Both the position numbers and the translations under genes were made by a program. A DNA stretch of 64,000 bases from Globodera rostochiensis (Eukaryota; Nematoda; Chromadorea; Rhabditida; Heteroderidae), in the NCBI GenBank assembly GCA_018350325.1, contig JAEVLN010000015.1:2129289-2193288 (forward strand), in the 5' to 3' direction. Of the stretch, positions 63,838 through 64,000 are shown piece by piece. Each line of letters starts with the position of its first letter. The stretch's first letter is position 1. The notes under the pieces are model-generated. The model searched no databases. It was given only the letters and a program-made list of their open reading frames with translations, and was not told the DNA's origin.

Positions 63838-64000
63838 TCCATGTCTTTTCCATCTCTCTCCCCTCTAGCTCTCTCTTTCTCTCTCCACTCTAGCTTTCCT
63901 CTATCTCTTTTTCTTTTTCTCTCCCACTCTCTCCTATCCTTCTCTCACTCTCTCTCTCTCCTGCGGGCTCTTCAACAAAAACGCTCTCTCTCTCTTCAGC
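63838..64000 (+). repeat. CT-rich microsatellite at the right edge
   Basis: From 63838 to the end the plus strand is nearly all C and T, with (CT)n runs broken by CTCTAG and CTCCACTC. Just before the edge, CTCTTCAG at 63992-63999 would make a strong 3' splice site. It is either the 3' flank of the coiled-coil gene or the intron leading to a further exon outside the window. Confidence 0.7.

Overview
The window is nuclear DNA from a nematode. Genes are short-intron and tightly packed on both strands, and almost every recognisable product is closest in my memory to its Caenorhabditis elegans counterpart (MLC-4, PAR-3, CED-6, UNC-116, MUP-2/troponin T, LARP-1, TWK-type potassium channels). Several well-supported introns start with GC rather than GT, and introns carry long G or C homopolymers. 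I recall both traits as more common in cyst-forming and related tylenchid plant-parasitic nematodes than in C. elegans, so a clade IV tylenchid is my best guess. This is inference; the sequence contains no species marker.

Layout, left to right: a partial unknown gene (1-171, +); non-muscle myosin regulatory light chain (354-1321, -); muscle LIM protein with a duplicated exon (3014-4058, +); cytochrome c oxidase subunit 5A (4325-5797, -); RNA polymerase III second-largest subunit (6198-11341, +); a peptide-receptor-like GPCR (12018-14107, +); a two-pore-domain potassium channel with an unusually long tail and a 2.6 kb intronic minisatellite (14695-21630, +); a nematode-type secreted cysteine-rich protein (21747-23032, -); PAR-3 (23548-27832, -); LARP-1 (28362-32140, +); SMARCAL1-type annealing helicase (33040-36256, +); DHX15/PRP43 helicase (36409-39407, -); exonuclease 1 (39901-about 42229, +); CED-6 (42639-43988, +); PRKRIP1-like splicing factor (44813-45596, +); ABHD16A-type lipase (45815-48008, +); kinesin-1 heavy chain (49144-53010, -); SBDS (54127-55483, -); troponin T (56924-58801, +); and a large charged coiled-coil protein of unknown function reaching the right edge (60397-63834, +).

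The genes are mostly housekeeping, cytoskeletal and neuromuscular and do not form one pathway. Three contractile genes (myosin light chain, LIM protein, troponin T) lie in one 60 kb stretch. There are several divergent head-to-head pairs (COX5A/RPC2, PAR-3/LARP-1, DHX15/EXO1) and one close same-strand pair (PRKRIP1/ABHD16A) that could be an operon. I rebuilt exons by hand from donor and acceptor sites, reading-frame phase and family similarity. Where I summed a gene's exons, the total was a multiple of three; boundaries flagged as uncertain below are the exceptions.

The most interesting observations are: eight LC8-like x-Q-T motifs strung along the cytosolic tail of the potassium channel, split by a giant G-rich minisatellite intron; a mutually exclusive half-LIM-domain exon pair; a five-fold tandem array of 3' splice sites in the GPCR; and four GC-AG introns.
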